Assembly (NCBI GenBank): GCA_965602655.1
Contig: CBFCZE010000109.1
Span: forward strand, 1-9,028
DNA from: JAAERC01 sp965602655
GTDB lineage: Bacteria > Zixibacteria > MSB-5A5 > GN15 > PGXB01
Reading direction: 5' to 3'
DNA: 9,028 nt
Shown here: positions 6,561 to 9,028 of the stretch, one piece after another
Numbering within the stretch: the stretch's first letter is position 1
Layout: each line of letters opens with the position of its first letter
The notes under the pieces: generated by a model
Told to the model about the DNA's origin: nothing
Database searches by the model: none
Seen by the model: only the letters and a program-made list of their open reading frames with translations
Made by a program: the position numbers and the translations under genes

Positions 6561-8126
6561 CTAATTGCTTTTTCTCTTGATATCTTCCTGCAACTGTTCC
6601 GTAATATCATAAAAGCGATATGGCCTTGTTCGGGTAGTATAATAATTGAAATTCGAAAGCATTTCAAGTTTGGTACCAAAATAGCTGTTAAGAATAAGGC
6701 GAAAGCTGTTGACCGGAGTAATCGAATGAAATAATGGATTATTTTCAATTCCCGGCAGATAATAGGCATTTAATATTGAGACACGTTCGTACAAATTGGT
6801 TTCTGTTCCGTTTTCCCAGAATAATCCGGAACCGGGGCCATGGTCCCCCTGAAAAATAATAATTGGGGGCACATCAGAATTTTCGATAATATTATCAACC
6901 GTTTCCAATACTCTTTTGGATATATAAATATTCTGCTTTCGATAACCATTTATATATTCTTTATCCGTTCCCCCCTGGATATTATAATGATCGCCATCGG
7001 CGTAACTGAAAGGCCAGTTTCTTTGAACGTCTTCACCATTTTCGTCAAATATAAAAGGTGGATGAGGAGATAAAATCGGCGCAAATACGATTTTGGGTCC
7101 TTTTATATTATCGAGCCTGCCCAGTTTATCGAACGTATATTCAACCCGATCCCGATGCAAATCAAATTGATTCTTCCCGCTCTCAATAAAAAATGGGACA
7201 GGTGTAAGATTGAGAAGGAAATTCTGAAATTCACTAATAGAAATTTCCGGCGAGAAATAATAATCAGCTGTCTTCAGTTCGGTAAATCTCATTCCCGATT
7301 CAAAAGAGACTGTCTTATAATCATATTTTTTTAGAAAATCAAAAACTCGATTATTGGCAAGCATCTGTGCCATCGGGGCCCGGTCGAATGAATTGGGATC
7401 AAACTTAGCCAGACGATGAACATAATCAAGATTAAATGCCGAGATTAAAGATTGCAAAGTTGCACAATAATTAGAATGACCGCTATCGGCTACAAAAAAA
7501 CCGCGTTTTCTCAGTTCATCGATAAAATCGCTGTTATCAAGATCATAAATGCTTTTAAGCACATCCTGCCGGCCGAAACCATCGAGAATGATATAATAAA
7601 TATCCGGCAGATAAGCCGGCTTGTTTATTTCTAATTCTGAAGATGGTTTTGTCGGTATCGTATCAGATCCCTGTAAAACGGTATATCCGGCATTTATGAT
7701 TTGAAATGAGATAAGCAAAACAAAAATAATACTCAGAAAGTAACTGAATTTTTTAATATTTTTTTTGGATTTTTTGGATTTTTTGGATTTAATGATAAAA
7801 AATAAAATTAGTGATAAAACGATAATCAAAATTGGAAAAACCACCAGATTATAGTTTTCGCTGATTGAAAAATCAAAATATATGGCAAGATTAAGAAAGT
7901 GGCCGTAAGAGAAAAAGAAAAGCATAAAAGTTGTGACCATCATGGCAGATTTTAGTATATCTTTTATTAAATAATTTACTATCAGAAGAAGAATCAAAGT
8001 TATCAGAAGATTGAGCAACAGAGGAAATACGGTTTCAGAAACATCCACCTCGGCAACATTTTGGCTGAACAAAAACAGAATGGGAAAAATTGCGGCCAAA
8101 AACGGGTGAAGTATCCTAAAATTCAT
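6561..8126 (-). CDS. Membrane-anchored LtaS/sulfatase-like enzyme (alkaline phosphatase superfamily)
   Basis: This 521-residue protein has about five hydrophobic helices (near 6-22, 33-54, 60-83, 94-113 and 127-146) and then an extracytoplasmic catalytic domain, the same layout as lipoteichoic-acid synthase. Superfamily landmarks are: D182 in IILDGFGR (metal ligand), T223 in NYCATLQS (probable nucleophile, threonine instead of the formylglycine cysteine of true sulfatases), H355 in SPHPPF, and D428-H429 in QGDHGPGSG. The C-terminal part (ILNAYYLPG, SITPVNSFRLILN, YFGT) is typical of a bacterial family annotated only as sulfatase-like. It probably transfers or cleaves a phospho-headgroup on a periplasmic or surface glycan or lipid; the substrate is unknown. 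A lysine-rich loop at 113-126, made of a 9-bp repeat, lies before the fifth helix. ATG 8126 follows the MoxR stop by 12 bp with only a weak ribosome site (CGGAT), so cotranscription with MoxR is likely. Confidence 0.82.
   Translation of the reverse strand: MNFRILHPFLAAIFPILFLFSQNVAEVDVSETVFPLLLNLLITLILLLIVNYLIKDILKSAMMVTTFMLFFFSYGHFLNLAIYFDFSISENYNLVVFPILIIVLSLILFFIIKSKKSKKSKKNIKKFSYFLSIIFVLLISFQIINAGYTVLQGSDTIPTKPSSELEINKPAYLPDIYYIILDGFGRQDVLKSIYDLDNSDFIDELRKRGFFVADSGHSNYCATLQSLISAFNLDYVHRLAKFDPNSFDRAPMAQMLANNRVFDFLKKYDYKTVSFESGMRFTELKTADYYFSPEISISEFQNFLLNLTPVPFFIESGKNQFDLHRDRVEYTFDKLGRLDNIKGPKIVFAPILSPHPPFIFDENGEDVQRNWPFSYADGDHYNIQGGTDKEYINGYRKQNIYISKRVLETVDNIIENSDVPPIIIFQGDHGPGSGLFWENGTETNLYERVSILNAYYLPGIENNPLFHSITPVNSFRLILNSYFGTKLEMLSNFNYYTTRTRPYRFYDITEQLQEDIKRKSN
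7761..7787 (-). repeat. Three tandem copies of a 9-bp repeat inside the LtaS-like gene
   Basis: Coding strand TCCAAAAAA occurs three times in a row, encoding Ser-Lys-Lys each time in the cytoplasmic loop between helices 4 and 5. An A8 run overlaps its downstream end (7759-7766). Copy-number change would keep the frame; slippage in the A run would not. Confidence 0.9.
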
Positions 8127-8138
8127 ATCCGAAAAATT

Positions 8139-9028
8139 CTAACTTTTCGCTTTTACTGTCTCCAAAAGCTTTTTAATAATGACTGAGGTATCGACACCGT
8201 CGGCTTCGGCATTGAATGAAGTAACAATCCGATGCCGCAGAACCGGCAGAGCCGCAAAACGGACATCATCCGGGCCGGGTGTCGGGCGGCCGTCAAGAAT
8301 GGCACGGGTTTTTGCCGCCAGAATCATATATTGCGAAGCTCTTGGTCCGGCGCCCCATGAAACCCAGTTCTTGATAAAATCAGGCGCGTTTTCGATATTC
8401 GGACGAGTCGCGCGAGCCAGGCTAACCGCATAATTTATCAGATGATCGGAGACCGGGACCCGCCTGACTAACTGCTGGAATTCAACTATCTCACTGCCGT
8501 TTAGCACCTTATTTAATTCGTATTTTAACGTGACAGTGGTTGCTTTAACAATATTCTCCTCTTCTGTTCCTGACGGATAATCAACATAGATATTAAACAT
8601 AAACCGATCCAACTGGGCCTCCGGAAGCGGATAAGTCCCCTCCTGCTCAATCGGATTCTGAGTCGCCAGCACAAAAAACGGTTCCTCGAGCTTATAAGTC
8701 TCTCCGGCGGCGGTAACCTCATGCTCCTGCATCGCTTGAAGCAATGCGGCCTGCGTTTTTGGCGGAGTTCGGTTGATTTCGTCTGCCAATATGGCATTCG
8801 CAAAAACCGGACCCTTGACAAATTTGAATGACCGGCCTCCGGTAGAGCGATCTTCCTCGATTATTTCGGTTCCGGTAATATCTGAGGGCATCAGATCGGG
8901 CGTAAACTGTATCCGGTTGAATTTCAGCTCTAAGATGTTGGCCAGCGTGGAGATAAGCAGAGTTTTGGCCAGCCCGGGAACGCCAATCAACAGGCAATGT
9001 CCAGCCGACAATAAAGCAATAAGCAACT
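8139..9028 (-). CDS. MoxR-family AAA+ ATPase (5' end outside window)
   Basis: About 295 residues of an AAA_3 (MoxR) ATPase are present; usual length is 320-335, so roughly 30-40 N-terminal residues lie beyond the window. In the visible part, Walker A is GVPGLAKT (15-22) and Walker B is ILADEINR (79-86). Sensor 1 lies in ATQNP (121-125), the arginine-containing PEAQLDRF follows at 135-142, and sensor 2 is GPRASQ (227-232). The lid domain contains the usual RPTPGPDDV stretch. All catalytic elements look intact. MoxR ATPases act as chaperones for von Willebrand-type partners, usually encoded next door; the DUF58 partner here is about 5.6 kb downstream. The stop codon is 12 bp before the LtaS-like gene. 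The codon at 9026 is TTG but encodes an internal leucine, because the family fold continues upstream. Confidence 0.95.
   Translation of the reverse strand, partial: LLIALLSAGHCLLIGVPGLAKTLLISTLANILELKFNRIQFTPDLMPSDITGTEIIEEDRSTGGRSFKFVKGPVFANAILADEINRTPPKTQAALLQAMQEHEVTAAGETYKLEEPFFVLATQNPIEQEGTYPLPEAQLDRFMFNIYVDYPSGTEEENIVKATTVTLKYELNKVLNGSEIVEFQQLVRRVPVSDHLINYAVSLARATRPNIENAPDFIKNWVSWGAGPRASQYMILAAKTRAILDGRPTPGPDDVRFAALPVLRHRIVTSFNAEADGVDTSVIIKKLLETVKAKS

Noticed and set aside
6509..6769. Minus-strand 86-residue frame overlapping the LtaS-like gene end
   Set aside because: It lies in another frame of the conserved C-terminal region (SITPVNSFRLILN), so it is neither a frameshifted piece nor a separate gene.
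6561..8126. True sulfatase
   Set aside because: The C/S-x-P-x-R formylglycine motif is absent; a threonine occupies the probable nucleophile position, and the five-helix layout fits LtaS-type transferases.
8179..8821. Short reading frames of 84-98 residues over the moxR gene on both strands
   Set aside because: They are shadows of a well-conserved AAA+ gene; their composition follows its codon bias.
9024..9026. TTG at 9026 as the MoxR start
   Set aside because: It would start about 14 residues before Walker A, much shorter than the family. The codon is an internal leucine of a gene cut by the window edge.
1..9028. CRISPR array, tRNA or rRNA genes, insertion sequences, toxin-antitoxin or defence genes
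   Set aside because: No regularly spaced repeats, cloverleaf, transposase or recognised defence domain were found on either strand.

Overview
All six genes in this window lie on the minus strand, so transcription runs from position 9028 down to 1. The set suggests a Gram-negative bacterium of the FCB superphylum, most likely candidate phylum Zixibacteria or a close relative. The main reasons are the large secreted protein with dockerin-like repeats and a C-terminal PNPFNP sorting domain, and the DUF5686-type outer-membrane protein. The phylum call rests on remembered family style and was not checked by a search.

In transcription order: (1) 9028-8139, a MoxR-family AAA+ ATPase that lacks its N-terminus because the window starts inside it. 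(2) 8126-6561, a membrane-anchored alkaline-phosphatase-superfamily enzyme with LtaS/sulfatase-like layout, 12 bp downstream and probably cotranscribed. (3) 6394-3542, a 950-residue secreted protein made of two cohesin-like/dockerin-like modules plus a T9SS/FlgD-like tail, with its own sigma70-type promoter. (4) 3277-2594, a classical short-chain dehydrogenase/reductase. (5) 2486-1590, a DUF58 protein with an intact MIDAS site. (6) 1503-1, the N-terminal 501 residues of a DUF5686-type outer-membrane protein, starting at TTG.

MoxR and DUF58 genes are normally immediate neighbours, the AAA+ chaperone acting with the von Willebrand-like partner. Here they are about 5.6 kb apart, with three functionally unrelated genes between them. 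Single-line hand counts suggest that parts of the intervening block are richer in A+T than the moxR and DUF58 genes. This reads as an interrupted moxR/DUF58 operon. DUF58 appears to have gained its own promoter, placed so that its mRNA would be leaderless.

I see no tRNA, rRNA, CRISPR array, insertion sequence or integrase. The longest stretch without a gene is 3278-3541 (264 bp). I do not see a clearly new defence or mobile system. The items most worth a second look are the split moxR/DUF58 pair, the MoxR and LtaS-like pairing, the duplicated dockerin protein and the leaderless promoter.
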